A stretch of DNA of 64,000 nucleotides from Gluconacetobacter liquefaciens (GTDB lineage Bacteria; Pseudomonadota; Alphaproteobacteria; Acetobacterales; Acetobacteraceae), in NCBI RefSeq assembly GCF_003350405.1, contig NZ_QQAW01000003.1, positions 62,001 through 126,000 on the forward strand, in the 5' to 3' direction. How positions within the stretch are numbered: the stretch's first letter is position 1; each line of letters begins with the position of its first letter. The notes below the pieces were generated by a model. The model saw only the letters and a list, made by a program, of their open reading frames with translations. It did no database searches and was not told where the DNA came from. Below, one piece after another: positions 28,820-38,085 of the stretch. Made by a program: the position numbers and the translations under genes.

Positions 28820-30694
28820 ATGGACGGACGACAGGACAAGGTGGCCGGGGCGATGAAGCTGCTGGCCGATGGCGACCGTGAGGGCGCGACGGTGTTGCTG
28901 CGCGCGGCGTTGGCCGACGTGCCGGACGACCCGGATGGCCTGCATGGCATGGCCTGCGTTGCCCGCGCGTCGGGCCGGCCGGATCTGGCGATCGGGCTGG
29001 CGGGACGGGCGATCGCGATTCTGCCCGCCGCGCATTTTCACATTACGCTCGGTTGCGCATTGCAGGAGCAGGGGCATCTGGAACCGGCCCGCGCGGCCCT
29101 GCATGTGGCGACCCTGCGCGAGCCGCGTGACCCACGGGCGCATGCCGCGTTGGCGGCGGTGTTGGGTGAGAGCGGGCGTTGGGCCGAAGCCGAAGCGAGC
29201 CTGCGTGCCGCGCTGGACCTGCGCCCGGCGGATACCGCTTTGCTGCTGGATTGGGGGCGGGCGGCCATTCTGGCCGGTGGAACGGATGTTGCGCCTCGGT
29301 TGGCGGCGGGGCGGTTTGTCGCGGAGGATGCCGGGCGGCTGCATGAACTGGCCGGGCTGCTGTCGGAGCGGGGGCGGAATGCGCAGGCGGAGAGACTCTA
29401 TCGGCTGGTGCGGGATCTGTGCCCGGAACGCGGTGCCGCGTGGGCCAATCATGGGGCCGTCCTGTTCGCGCTGAACCGGCATGAAGACGCATTGGCGGCA
29501 CTGGAACAGGCTGACCGGCTGGCGCCGGATGTGGCCGAAACGTTGAACAATCTGGGGCTGGTGCTGATGGCGCTGGGGCATCTGCCACGGGCGGGTGAGG
29601 TGCTGGCGCGGGCACGGCGTGCCGCACCGGACGATGTGCGGATTGCCATCAATGATGCGACCGTCCTTGCGGACCTGGGAGAGGATGGGGAGGCGGACCG
29701 TCTGTTGCGTGGCGTGCTGGCGGACCCGGTTGCCGCGGGGGGCATGGAGGGGGTGCGGGCGGTGTTCAACAGGGGGACGCTGCTGCTGGCGAGGGGTGAT
29801 CTGGCGGAAGGGTGGCGGTCTTTCGAGGCGCGCACCCTCCTGCTGCCGGAGACACGCTGGCCGGATATCGGTCCATGGGATGGATCGGCGCTGCCGCATG
29901 GCCGGCTGCTGCTGCATGCCGAGCAGGGGATCGGCGATGCGATCCAGTTCCTGCGTTATCTTCCGTTCTGTCTGCGTCGGGTTCGGGTTGTGCTCGTGTT
30001 GCCGCCCTCGTTGCATCGGCTGGTGCGGACCATGCCTGACCCGGATGGGCTGATCGCGTCGCGCTGCATGGTGCTGTTGCCCGGTGCACCGGTGCCGGAT
30101 GATGTGGTGGCCCGGTGTGGAGTGCTTAGTCTGCCGCATCTGCTGGATATGGCGGAGGTGCCGCCTTTTGCGCCCTATCTTTTGCCGTCCGGGTTTGAAG
30201 GGGCGGTTTCCCGGGTTGGAGTGTGTTGGGCGGGTAATCCGGCATTTCGTTTCGATCGCAGGCGGTCGATCGCGCCTGCGATGCTGGCGCCTTTGGGTGA
30301 TGTTGCCGGATTGACCTTCGTCAGTCTTCAGCATGGGGCGGCTGGCGCGGATCGGCCGTTTGCGATGGAGACTGCGGCCATGGGGGACTGGCTGGAGACC
30401 GCGCAGGCGATCGCAGGGCTGGATCTGGTCGTCACGGTCGATACTGCGATTGCGCATCTGGCCGGGGCGATGGGGCGGCCGGTCTGGTTGCTGAATCGGT
30501 TTGGTGGTGACTGGCGGTGGTCGGCCGGGTTCGATCGGGCGGAGCCGCCATGCTGGGGGAACGGGACCAGCCGGTGGTATCCGTCGCTGGAGCAGTTCAG
30601 GCAGACCGAGCCCGAGGGGCTCGGTGATGCCTGGCGGGCGCCGATCCGGATGCTGTGCGGTGCTCTGGCGGGTTGGCGGCGTGCTGATTTGTGA
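28820..30694 (+). CDS. TPR-repeat protein with C-terminal glycosyltransferase-like domain
   Basis: 624 residues. About the first 330 are tetratricopeptide repeats, for example HITLGCALQEQGHLEPARAA and ETLNNLGLVLMALGHLPRAG. The C-terminal part has the GT-B-like blocks LLLHAEQGIGDAIQFLRYLP, VGVCWAGNPAFRFDRRRSI, FVSLQHG and GLDLVVTVDTAIAHLAGAMG, seen in bacterial TPR-glycosyltransferases related to heptosyltransferases. It could modify a surface glycan or a protein such as flagellin; acceptor and donor are unknown. The ATG is at 28820 with only a weak GGATGGA site. The gene is convergent with the MHS transporter, 9 bases apart. Confidence 0.87.
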   Translation: MDGRQDKVAGAMKLLADGDREGATVLLRAALADVPDDPDGLHGMACVARASGRPDLAIGLAGRAIAILPAAHFHITLGCALQEQGHLEPARAALHVATLREPRDPRAHAALAAVLGESGRWAEAEASLRAALDLRPADTALLLDWGRAAILAGGTDVAPRLAAGRFVAEDAGRLHELAGLLSERGRNAQAERLYRLVRDLCPERGAAWANHGAVLFALNRHEDALAALEQADRLAPDVAETLNNLGLVLMALGHLPRAGEVLARARRAAPDDVRIAINDATVLADLGEDGEADRLLRGVLADPVAAGGMEGVRAVFNRGTLLLARGDLAEGWRSFEARTLLLPETRWPDIGPWDGSALPHGRLLLHAEQGIGDAIQFLRYLPFCLRRVRVVLVLPPSLHRLVRTMPDPDGLIASRCMVLLPGAPVPDDVVARCGVLSLPHLLDMAEVPPFAPYLLPSGFEGAVSRVGVCWAGNPAFRFDRRRSIAPAMLAPLGDVAGLTFVSLQHGAAGADRPFAMETAAMGDWLETAQAIAGLDLVVTVDTAIAHLAGAMGRPVWLLNRFGGDWRWSAGFDRAEPPCWGNGTSRWYPSLEQFRQTEPEGLGDAWRAPIRMLCGALAGWRRADL

Positions 30695-30703
30695 AGATGC
30701 TGA

Positions 30704-31984
30704 TTATTTCGCGATTTTCATATCGACGCCCTGCAAGGCGCGCAGGCGGAAATAGCTGAAGAGCCCCAACGCGGCGGTTGCCGACATCATCCAGCCCGGG
30801 ATCATTGGATTGCCGCTGATGGCGATCAGCCAGGTGACGGCGGGTTGGGTGAGGCCGCCGAACACGGACACCGCGAGCGCGTAGATGACGCCGAACAGAA
30901 AGGAGCGGTTGTGGGGAGGCAGGGCATCGAGCAGAATCTTCCACATGCTGGTCATCACGAAGCCTGAAAGCGCGAACATGGAAATGTTGAGTGTCAGTTG
31001 GCTGCTCATGCCGGGATCGTGGATGGCGTAATAATAAATGAATGGCGACAGGATGCCCGTCAGGATGGTTACGCCGATGACCGCGCCTGACGGGTGCGGA
31101 TGGCGGGCGATGTAAGCCATGCTGGCCAGTACGCTGAGTGCGCCGGCGGCAAGGCCGGCTGTCATGGCGGCCATTCCGGTTGCCGGTGAGAGATGCAGCA
31201 CCGATATCGCGTAGCTGACGCCGAACGTGCGCAGATAGGTGGAAACGGTTCCGCTGACGATGGCGAGGAAGACGAACAGGATGATCTTGCGCACCGCAAG
31301 CCGTTCCTCGGGGGAAGGCGGCTCTGCGGGACGGTGGGCTGCGATGGCGTGGCCGGCGGCAACGCGGCGGAGGAAAAGACCCGCCGGAACAATGACGAGG
31401 CCGAAGACGAAGGGGACCCGCCAGCCCCAGGAGAAAAGGGCATCGTGCGACATGCTGACAGACAGGACGAGGCCCAGCAGGACGGCAAGCAGGCTGCCGA
31501 GCAACTGCGTCATGTACTGGAGCGTGCTGTAGACGCCGCCGAGACCGCCGGGGGCGGCTGAATAGAGCAGTTCGGTCGCTGGCCCGACCTCGCCGCCATC
31601 GGAAAAACCCTGTAGGATACGGGCGAAAATGATGATGATCGGGGCCACGATGCCGATGGAGGCGGCCGGAGGTGTTGCGGCGATCAGGAACGAGCCGACG
31701 CCCATCATGCCGAATGTCAGCATCAGGGCCGCATGCTGGCCGTGGGCCCTGGCGAAACGCCCGACGAGGACGGCGCCCAGTGGCCGCATGACGAACCCGA
31801 CGGCGAAGGTCATCAGCGCATACAGCAGGTTCATCAGGTTGCTGCTGCCGGCAGGAAAGAACGCATGGCCGATCATGGGTGCGAAGAACGCATAGGCCAT
31901 GAAATTGTAGAATTCGAGAAAATTGCCGGCGCAGGCTGCGCCGATCAGAAGACCTGTTCGGGTATGGCCGGCATTCTCTGCCAT
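30704..31984 (-). CDS. MHS-family MFS transporter (metabolite:H+ symporter)
   Basis: 426 residues with 12 predicted spans. It begins AACAGNFLEFYNFMAYAFFA, the metabolite/H+ symporter form of the motif that is usually G-x-x-x-E-W-F/Y-D. It continues FVMRPLGAVLVGRFARAHG, the loop 2-3 MFS signature, and IFARILQGFSDGGEVGPAT. Relatives carry citrate, proline/betaine, shikimate or other organic acids. The substrate cannot be called. The start is ATG 31984 with GGAGAGA upstream. An aldehyde dehydrogenase gene lies 140 bases upstream on the same strand, but a joint pathway is only a guess. Confidence 0.88.
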   Translation of the reverse strand: MAENAGHTRTGLLIGAACAGNFLEFYNFMAYAFFAPMIGHAFFPAGSSNLMNLLYALMTFAVGFVMRPLGAVLVGRFARAHGQHAALMLTFGMMGVGSFLIAATPPAASIGIVAPIIIIFARILQGFSDGGEVGPATELLYSAAPGGLGGVYSTLQYMTQLLGSLLAVLLGLVLSVSMSHDALFSWGWRVPFVFGLVIVPAGLFLRRVAAGHAIAAHRPAEPPSPEERLAVRKIILFVFLAIVSGTVSTYLRTFGVSYAISVLHLSPATGMAAMTAGLAAGALSVLASMAYIARHPHPSGAVIGVTILTGILSPFIYYYAIHDPGMSSQLTLNISMFALSGFVMTSMWKILLDALPPHNRSFLFGVIYALAVSVFGGLTQPAVTWLIAISGNPMIPGWMMSATAALGLFSYFRLRALQGVDMKIAK

Positions 31985-32123
31985 CGGTGCGTCTCTCCGT
32001 TCTGTTCCGGCCGACCGGTGGCCTGGGCGCCACGGTATATTGCCGGTTCTGGAACGTCATGGAAACGGTTCGATGGCCGATGGACCCCGGCGCGATGCGG
32101 AGAGCGCGCCGGGGGATTGTCGA

Positions 32124-33494
32124 TCAGGGCGTGTGGATCAGTTTGTGATTGACGAATTCGGTGATGCCGAATTCAGACAGTTCGCGACCGTAGCCCGAAT
32201 TGCCGATGCCGCCGAAGGGCAGGTCGGGGGCGGTGCCGGTGACGTCGTTGACGAAGACCATGCCGGTCTCGATCTTTTCGGCAACCTTGCGGCCGCGTGC
32301 GACGTCGCTGGTATGCACCGAGCCACCGAGCCCGTAGGGCGAGTCATTGGCCAGGGCGATGGCTTCTTCCTCGCTGCCGACGGAGTGGATGGTGGCGACC
32401 GGGCCGAAGATCTCTTCGTAGAAGATCGGGTTGTCCTTGGTGACGCTCCGGAGGATCGCGGCCTTCATGAAGAAGCCTTCGCGCTCAAGCTGTTTACCGC
32501 CGGTTATGAGCGTTGCGCCGTGTTGCACTGCCTTGTCGACCTGCGCGATCGCGCGCTTCATGGCGTCTTCGCTGCTCATCGGGCCGTGGGTCACGCCCTG
32601 TTCCAGCGGGTCGCCATAGCGGAATTCGCCGATGGCCTTTTCCAGGCGGATGGTGAACTCGTCGACCAGTGAGTCATGGACGATCAGCCGCTTGGCGGCG
32701 GTACAGACTTGGCCGTTGTTCCACATCCGCCCCGCGACGGCGTTGGGGATGACCTGATCGAGGTCGGCGTCGTCGAGCACGATGAAGGCGTCGGCGCCGC
32801 CGAGTTCCATCGTGCTTTTCTTGAGTGCGCGCCCGGCCTGGGCGGCGACGGCGCTGCCGGCGCGTTCGCTGCCCGTCAGGGCGACGCCGCGGACTTCCGG
32901 GCGCGCGATCAGCGTTTCCGACTGGTCGTTGGTGATGAACAGGTTGGTGTAGGCACCGGCCGGAGCGCCGGCCTCTCGGAACAGGGCCTCGAAGGCTTCG
33001 GCGCATTGCGGCACGCCCGGCGCGTGCTTCACCATGACGACGTTGCCGGCCATCAGGTTGGGGGCGGCGACGCGTGCGAGCTGGTAATAGGGAAAATTCC
33101 AGGGTTCGACACAGTAGATCACGCCCAGAGACTGGCTCAGCACCGTGGCGTTGCCCTTTTCGACGTCCAGCTTCAGCGGGGCGAGGAATTGTTCTGCCTT
33201 TTCGGCGTAATAGGCCAGGATATCGGCCGAGAGTTCGATCTCGCCGATGGCTTCGGGAAGGATCTTGCCCATTTCGATGGAAATCAGGCGCGCGTGCTTT
33301 TCCTTGTCGCGGCGCAGGATGTCGGCGGCCTTCTGCACGATGGCGCGGCGTTCGGCGAAGGAGCGGTGCCGCCAGTCATCCTTCCAGAGCGTATGGGCGG
33401 TCTCCAGCTTCGTGACGACCTCGCGATCGCTGTGCAGATCGAAGGTTTTCTCGGTCTTGCCAGTGGCGGGGTTGATGGTGCGGTACATGCTCAT
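32124..33494 (-). CDS. NAD(P)-dependent aldehyde dehydrogenase, succinate-semialdehyde dehydrogenase type
   Basis: Oxidises an aldehyde to the acid in the cytoplasm. Visible are the cofactor region EPWNFPYYQLARVAAPNLMA, GSERAGSAVAAQAG, the general base Glu in TMELGGADAFIVLDDADLD, and the catalytic Cys in NNGQVCTAAKRLIV. C-terminal EIFGPVATIHSV and PFGGIGNSGYGRE are also typical. It resembles the Sad/GabD-like short group, 456 residues. The start is ATG 33494 after AGGAAGGA; the frame extends to 33560 without support. The actual aldehyde, whether succinate semialdehyde or another, is uncertain. Confidence 0.92.
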   Translation of the reverse strand: MSMYRTINPATGKTEKTFDLHSDREVVTKLETAHTLWKDDWRHRSFAERRAIVQKAADILRRDKEKHARLISIEMGKILPEAIGEIELSADILAYYAEKAEQFLAPLKLDVEKGNATVLSQSLGVIYCVEPWNFPYYQLARVAAPNLMAGNVVMVKHAPGVPQCAEAFEALFREAGAPAGAYTNLFITNDQSETLIARPEVRGVALTGSERAGSAVAAQAGRALKKSTMELGGADAFIVLDDADLDQVIPNAVAGRMWNNGQVCTAAKRLIVHDSLVDEFTIRLEKAIGEFRYGDPLEQGVTHGPMSSEDAMKRAIAQVDKAVQHGATLITGGKQLEREGFFMKAAILRSVTKDNPIFYEEIFGPVATIHSVGSEEEAIALANDSPYGLGGSVHTSDVARGRKVAEKIETGMVFVNDVTGTAPDLPFGGIGNSGYGRELSEFGITEFVNHKLIHTP

Positions 33495-33618
33495 CGGTCG
33501 GTCCTTCCTGGACGGTCTCAACACACACCTTTTCAGGTGGGGTCGCGCGGCGTGGATCACCAGAGCGTAGTCGCGAAGGCGTGATCATTCTGATGGACAG
33601 AATCCCTGTGCGGTCGGT

Positions 33619-34065
33619 TCAGGGTGTGTTCGAGAGGGTCGGCGCGCCGAATTTTTCGACCCGCCAGTGAAAAGCCGTCTGTAGGTCCGCGATATGGTGG
33701 CGGGTCAGGGCTTCCAGGCAGGCCAGGCGGGCAGGTGGGCCGCCCGAGCCGCCGGCGAAGGAATGATATTCGGTATCGCAGAATGTATCGCGATAGGCGG
33801 TCCATGCGCGCTCGCTCCGGCCGAGTTCCATGCGGGTCTGGCTGGTCACCGCGTCTGTAATCTGCCGGTACGTGGAGTCACGTTGAAGATCGGCCTGCTT
33901 TTCGGCCGCCGCGAGACAGGCGACCAGGGGGTGGGTTTGCGTCATAGCGCGGCATGGCGCGTCGGCGGCGTTCATGTGCTGCGCGTGGGCGGAGGCCGTG
34001 CCACCCAAGAGCGCCAGGAGGAGCATGGCGCGGAATGCCGACCTTTTTCGTATCTGTGGCAGCAT
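33619..34065 (-). CDS. exported LprI-like protein (DUF1311)
   Basis: 148 residues with a signal peptide (AMLLLALLGGTASAHAQ) and conserved Cys in DAPCRAMTQTHPLVACLAAA, followed by the helical ERAWTAYRDTFCDTEY block and LACLEALTRHHIADL. This is the lysozyme-inhibitor LprI/DUF1311 pattern, a periplasmic helical domain with disulfides. Some members inhibit lysozyme, but for this one that is untested. ATG 34065 is the first start in frame. Confidence 0.85.
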   Translation of the reverse strand: MLPQIRKRSAFRAMLLLALLGGTASAHAQHMNAADAPCRAMTQTHPLVACLAAAEKQADLQRDSTYRQITDAVTSQTRMELGRSERAWTAYRDTFCDTEYHSFAGGSGGPPARLACLEALTRHHIADLQTAFHWRVEKFGAPTLSNTP

Positions 34066-34200
34066 GGAGCGGCTTTTTCCCTGCGGGGACGAGTGCGGCT
34101 GCCATCTTGCCAGTTGCGGAGGCGTGATCGCAATCTGAATGCCTCATGCACGGAGGGGGCTGTCAGGCGGGACAATGCAGACTGGTCTGCCGCCCGTGGG

Positions 34201-34896
34201 TTACACGCCGAAAACCTGTCCGATTCCACCGGTGACGATCATGGCGACGAGTCCCCAGAACGTGACCCGCAGTGTGGGGCGCAATGGCGGTGCCCCGCCC
34301 GCCACCGCGCCGATGGCCCCCAGAGCCGCGAGCGCCAGGATGGAGATGATGGATACGCCCCAGGAAACATAGGGTGCCGGTGTCAGGATCGCCGCCAGGA
34401 CGGGGAGGATCGCCCCCGAGGAAAACGCCGATGCCGAGGCGAGGGCCGCCTGGAACGGCCGGGCCGTCGTGGCGTCGGACAGGCCGAGTTCGTCACGGGC
34501 GTGGGCGCCGATGGCGTCGTGCTTCATCAGTTCGACCGCGACCTGGCGGGCGAGGGCTTCGTCCAGCCCGCGTCGGCGGTAGATGCCGGCCAGTTCGGCG
34601 ACCTCGCCGCTCCAGTCTGTCGCCAGTTCGCGCTTTTCGCGGGCGATGTCGGCCTGTTCCGAATCCGCCTGGGAACTGACGGAGACATATTCGCCGGCGG
34701 CCATGGAGAGTGCCCCGGCGACGAGGGCCGACAGGCCCGCGACGAGAATGCTGCCGTGCGACGCATGGGCGCTGGCCACGCCCACGATCAGGCTGCCGGT
34801 CGATAATGTGCCGTCATTGGCGCCCAGCACGGCGGCGCGCAGCCATCCGAGTTTTTCGACGGCGTGGTGCTCGGCGTGCATGCGAAGTCGCGACAT
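34201..34896 (-). CDS. VIT/CCC1 family iron/manganese transporter
   Basis: 231 residues. It has the N-terminal block EHHAVEKLGWLRAAVLGAND followed by GTLSTGSLIVGVASA, the central AAGEYVSVSSQADSEQADIA with the metal-binding Glu region, and three more hydrophobic spans. This is the vacuolar-iron-transporter-like family of bacteria, probably exporting or storing Fe(II)/Mn(II) across the inner membrane. The start is ATG 34896. It lies downstream of glnD on the same strand, separated by two palindromes that probably act as terminators, so it likely has its own promoter. Confidence 0.92.
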   Translation of the reverse strand: MSRLRMHAEHHAVEKLGWLRAAVLGANDGTLSTGSLIVGVASAHASHGSILVAGLSALVAGALSMAAGEYVSVSSQADSEQADIAREKRELATDWSGEVAELAGIYRRRGLDEALARQVAVELMKHDAIGAHARDELGLSDATTARPFQAALASASAFSSGAILPVLAAILTPAPYVSWGVSIISILALAALGAIGAVAGGAPPLRPTLRVTFWGLVAMIVTGGIGQVFGV

Positions 34897-34977
34897 GGGC
34901 GGGCCGTCCTGACCGGTGGAAGGGGCCGCTATCTATGATGCGGAAAACGACTTTTGCGGCATGCGTTTTTTGAAAAG

Positions 34978-35092
34978 GGCGGATGCCTCGCCCCAGTCTG
35001 TTTTTGCATCCGCCAGCCCTGTCCGTTCAGGCTTCCGTCAGGAAACTGTGCCATGATTTCCGGTTTGACCTGGGGGCAGGCAGCCTGCCCCC
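34978..35092 (-). terminator. two palindromes after glnD, probable terminators
   Basis: Beyond the glnD stop, GGGGGCAGG (35072-35080) and CCTGCCCCC (35084-35092) form a tight GC hairpin. Further on, GGCGGATGC (34978-34986) and GCATCCGCC (35006-35014) form a second stem with a 19-base loop, followed on the minus strand by CTTTTC. Together they probably end the murJ-mutS-glnD transcript. Confidence 0.6.
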
Positions 35093-35110
35093 CAGTGAAA
35101 CGGGTCGGCG

Positions 35111-38044
35111 TCAGATGGACAGGGTTTCGACGGGCGGGATTTCGGTGTCGCTGGTGGCGGCTTCCTCGGCCTGGCGCAGGCCGTGGATCAGGGCTTCGCG
35201 GATTTCCGTCAGGCGGCGTTCGTCGGTGATCTTCAGGCCGAACAGGTCCTTGACGTAGAAGACATCGACCGCGCGGACGCCGTAGGTGGTGATGTGGGCC
35301 GAGGCGATCTGCAATTTATGGTCGCTGATCGCCTGCGTGACATCGTGCAGCAGGCCGGGACGGTCGCGGCCGTTGACCTCGATGACCGTGTAGCTGTTCG
35401 AGGCGCGGTTATCGATGACCACGCGCGGCGGCACATGGATCGCGCGCATGCGCCGCCCGTAGCGCATGCGGCCGATGCCGCCGATTTCGCGCGCGATGTC
35501 GGTGCGGCCCGACAGGGTCTGCTCGACCAGTGTGGACAGGCGGGCGAGCTGGTGCGGCTCCTCGAACGCTTCGCCGCTGGCGTCCTGAATCCAGAACGTG
35601 TCCAGCGCCATGCCGTTGATCAGGGTGTGGATGCGCGCATCGACGATGGAAGCGCCGGCGATGGCGAGGGCGCCGGCGATGCGCGAGAACAGGCCGGGAT
35701 GGTCGGCGGTGTAGATGGTGACTTCGGTGACGCCGCGCGTCGGCAGGGGCTGGGTTTCGACCGTCAGCGGCGACTCGCGGCGTTCGGACTCCCGGATCAG
35801 CAACGCGTGGCGGGCGTGGGTATCCTGATCGAAGGACAGCCAGTAGCTGCCATAGCCCATGCCGAGGAACTGCTCGGTCTCCTCGGGCGAGAAGCCGTCT
35901 TCCTCCAGGATCTCGCCGACCGCTTCCTTGGCGCGGGCCACGCGCACGTCGCGCTCGGTAGTGGCCAGCCCGCCTTCCAGCACCTCGGCCACGCGCATGT
36001 AGAGTTCATGCAGCAGGGTGGCTTTCCAGGCGTTCCACACGCGGGGGCTGACGGCGCGCATGTCCACGATGGTGAGCAGCAGCAGCAGGCGCAGGCGCTC
36101 GGGCGACTGGATGGTGTCGGCGAGGTCGAGAATGGTCTTGGGGTCGTCGATATCGCGCTGGAAGGCGGTCTGGCTGAGCAGCAGGTGGTGCAGCACCAGC
36201 CATGAGACGGTTTCGGTCTCCTCGCCGGTCAGGCCCATTTCGGGGCAGACTTCCAGCGCGATCTCGGAGCCCAGTTCGGAATGGTCGCCGCCGCGCCCCT
36301 TGGCGATGTCATGCAGCAGGATGGCCATGTACAGCGCGCGGCGGGACTGGAGATTGCGGGCGAGGTCGTAGGCCAGCGGGATCTCGTCGGCCATCGCGCC
36401 GTGTTCGATCCGGCCGAAGATGCGGATGGCCTCGATCGTGTGCTCGTCGACCGTGAAGACGTGATAGGTGTCGAACTGCATCTGGCCGACGATGCGCGAC
36501 CAGTCGGGCATCAGGCGGCCCATGATGCCGGTTTCGTTGAGGATGTGCAGCCAGTAGGCGTTGCCCTGGCGCCGGTCTTCGGCAGTGGCGTGGAAGCTGG
36601 GGACTTCCTCGCGCGGTGTGCCGTCGGCGGCGGCGAGGCGGGGGGCGCGTTCGGGCGGGGCGCCGCACAGCAGGTCCAGGAAGATGCGGGCGGCCTCGGG
36701 ATTGCCGCGCAGGATGGCGGCCCGGCGCTCCCACCGGATCAGCTTGTGCATGGCCAGCGGGTGGATCGGCAGCTTGCGCGTGCGGGCCCATTCCAGCAGG
36801 CGCATCATCTGGATCGGATCGTCATCGAGCGAGGTGCCGCGCTCGGGCAGGATCTGGCCGTCCAGCACCGTGAAGCCGGCGTCGCGCATTGCGCTGTCGG
36901 CCTGCGGGGCGTTGGCGGTCGGGCCCAGGGCCTGGCGCATCACTGCCGGTTCCAGCACATGGGTGAGGCGCATGACCTCGCGCACCGTCAGGAAATAATG
37001 GCGCATGAAGCGCTCCACCCCGACCTGGCGGCCGTGACGGGTATAGCCCATGCGGGCGCCGACCACGGGCTGGACGTCGAAGGTGAGCCGTTCTTCGGCG
37101 CGGCCGGAGATGTAGTGCAGGTGCAGCCGCACGCTCCACAGGAAGTTCCATGAGCGGCGGGCGCGCTTGGCCTCCTGCTCGGTCAGCAGGCCCAGGCTGC
37201 TGAAGCCGGGGGCCAGCAGGTCCGAGACATGGCGGGTGCCGAACGTGTAGCGGCACATCCAGTACAGCGTTTGCAGGTCGCGCAGGCCGCCGCGCCCTTC
37301 CTTGACGTTGGGTTCCACCAGATAGGGACTGTCGCCGAAGCGATGGTGGCGGGCGGTACGTTCGCGGCGTTTGTCGGTGATGAAGCGGGCGGCCCCGGCC
37401 TCGACGCAGGCGACGATGTAGCGGGCCTCGAACATCGCGAACAGGGCGTCGTCACCAGCCAGCAGGCGGGCGTCCAGCAGGGTGGTGCGGACGGTGGTGT
37501 CGGCCTCGGCCTCGGCGATGCATTGGGGGATCGAGCGGGTGGCGTGGCCGACCTTCAGCCCCAGATCCCACAGGAAATACAGGATATATTCGACCACGCG
37601 GCTGACATCGGCCGAGGGGTCGTCGGGCGTGAGGAACAGCAGGTCGATGTCGCTGAAGGGGGCCAGCATGCCGCGCCCGTAGCCGCCGGTCGCCGCCACG
37701 GCGAGGGTCGGCCGGCCGGCGCCCGGCGCGAAATCCAGCGCGTGCTCCATGGTGAAATCGACCAGGGTGCGGATCATGCCGTCGGTATGTTCCGCCAGTT
37801 GCTTGGCGGCGGAGGCGCCATGGAGGCGGTGGGCCTCGAATTCCTCGCGCACCGATGCCTGGAAGCGGGCGAGATGACGGCGGAACAGGCCGATCGCCAC
37901 GTCGCGCGGGACGGCAGCGCCCGTTTCCGGCGACAGGAGGGAGGCCGCGAGGCTTCGGGTCAGGTCCCTGACGGACAGGGAAGGAGAAGACAGAGTCGGC
38001 ATCGCGGCGTGATCGGTTTCCTGAAAATGTTTACGGCCGGCCAT
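35111..38044 (-). CDS. glnD: bifunctional uridylyltransferase/uridylyl-removing enzyme GlnD
   Basis: Senses glutamine and uridylylates or deuridylylates PII proteins to control nitrogen assimilation. Nucleotidyltransferase motif GGYGRG (120-125) with SDIDLLFL (131-138), helical middle, HD phosphohydrolase motif LLHDIAKGRGGDHSELG, then two ACT domains, VTIYTADHPGLFSRIAGALA and IEVNGRDRPGLLHDVTQAIS. All parts are intact in 977 residues. ATG 38044 is chosen; a second ATG at 38002 has no ribosome site. mutS ends 42 bases upstream on the same strand, so murJ, mutS and glnD probably form one operon. Confidence 0.97.
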   Translation of the reverse strand: MAGRKHFQETDHAAMPTLSSPSLSVRDLTRSLAASLLSPETGAAVPRDVAIGLFRRHLARFQASVREEFEAHRLHGASAAKQLAEHTDGMIRTLVDFTMEHALDFAPGAGRPTLAVAATGGYGRGMLAPFSDIDLLFLTPDDPSADVSRVVEYILYFLWDLGLKVGHATRSIPQCIAEAEADTTVRTTLLDARLLAGDDALFAMFEARYIVACVEAGAARFITDKRRERTARHHRFGDSPYLVEPNVKEGRGGLRDLQTLYWMCRYTFGTRHVSDLLAPGFSSLGLLTEQEAKRARRSWNFLWSVRLHLHYISGRAEERLTFDVQPVVGARMGYTRHGRQVGVERFMRHYFLTVREVMRLTHVLEPAVMRQALGPTANAPQADSAMRDAGFTVLDGQILPERGTSLDDDPIQMMRLLEWARTRKLPIHPLAMHKLIRWERRAAILRGNPEAARIFLDLLCGAPPERAPRLAAADGTPREEVPSFHATAEDRRQGNAYWLHILNETGIMGRLMPDWSRIVGQMQFDTYHVFTVDEHTIEAIRIFGRIEHGAMADEIPLAYDLARNLQSRRALYMAILLHDIAKGRGGDHSELGSEIALEVCPEMGLTGEETETVSWLVLHHLLLSQTAFQRDIDDPKTILDLADTIQSPERLRLLLLLTIVDMRAVSPRVWNAWKATLLHELYMRVAEVLEGGLATTERDVRVARAKEAVGEILEEDGFSPEETEQFLGMGYGSYWLSFDQDTHARHALLIRESERRESPLTVETQPLPTRGVTEVTIYTADHPGLFSRIAGALAIAGASIVDARIHTLINGMALDTFWIQDASGEAFEEPHQLARLSTLVEQTLSGRTDIAREIGGIGRMRYGRRMRAIHVPPRVVIDNRASNSYTVIEVNGRDRPGLLHDVTQAISDHKLQIASAHITTYGVRAVDVFYVKDLFGLKITDERRLTEIREALIHGLRQAEEAATSDTEIPPVETLSI

Positions 38045-38085
38045 TCGGGCCGTCCCGGAGGCTGTTTCACAAGCCTCCCGTCACT

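Noticed and set aside
28742-30457. 570-codon extension upstream of the M32 carboxypeptidase
   Set aside because: It is the shadow of the TPR glycosyltransferase-like gene; M32 homology begins at the ATG at 28741.
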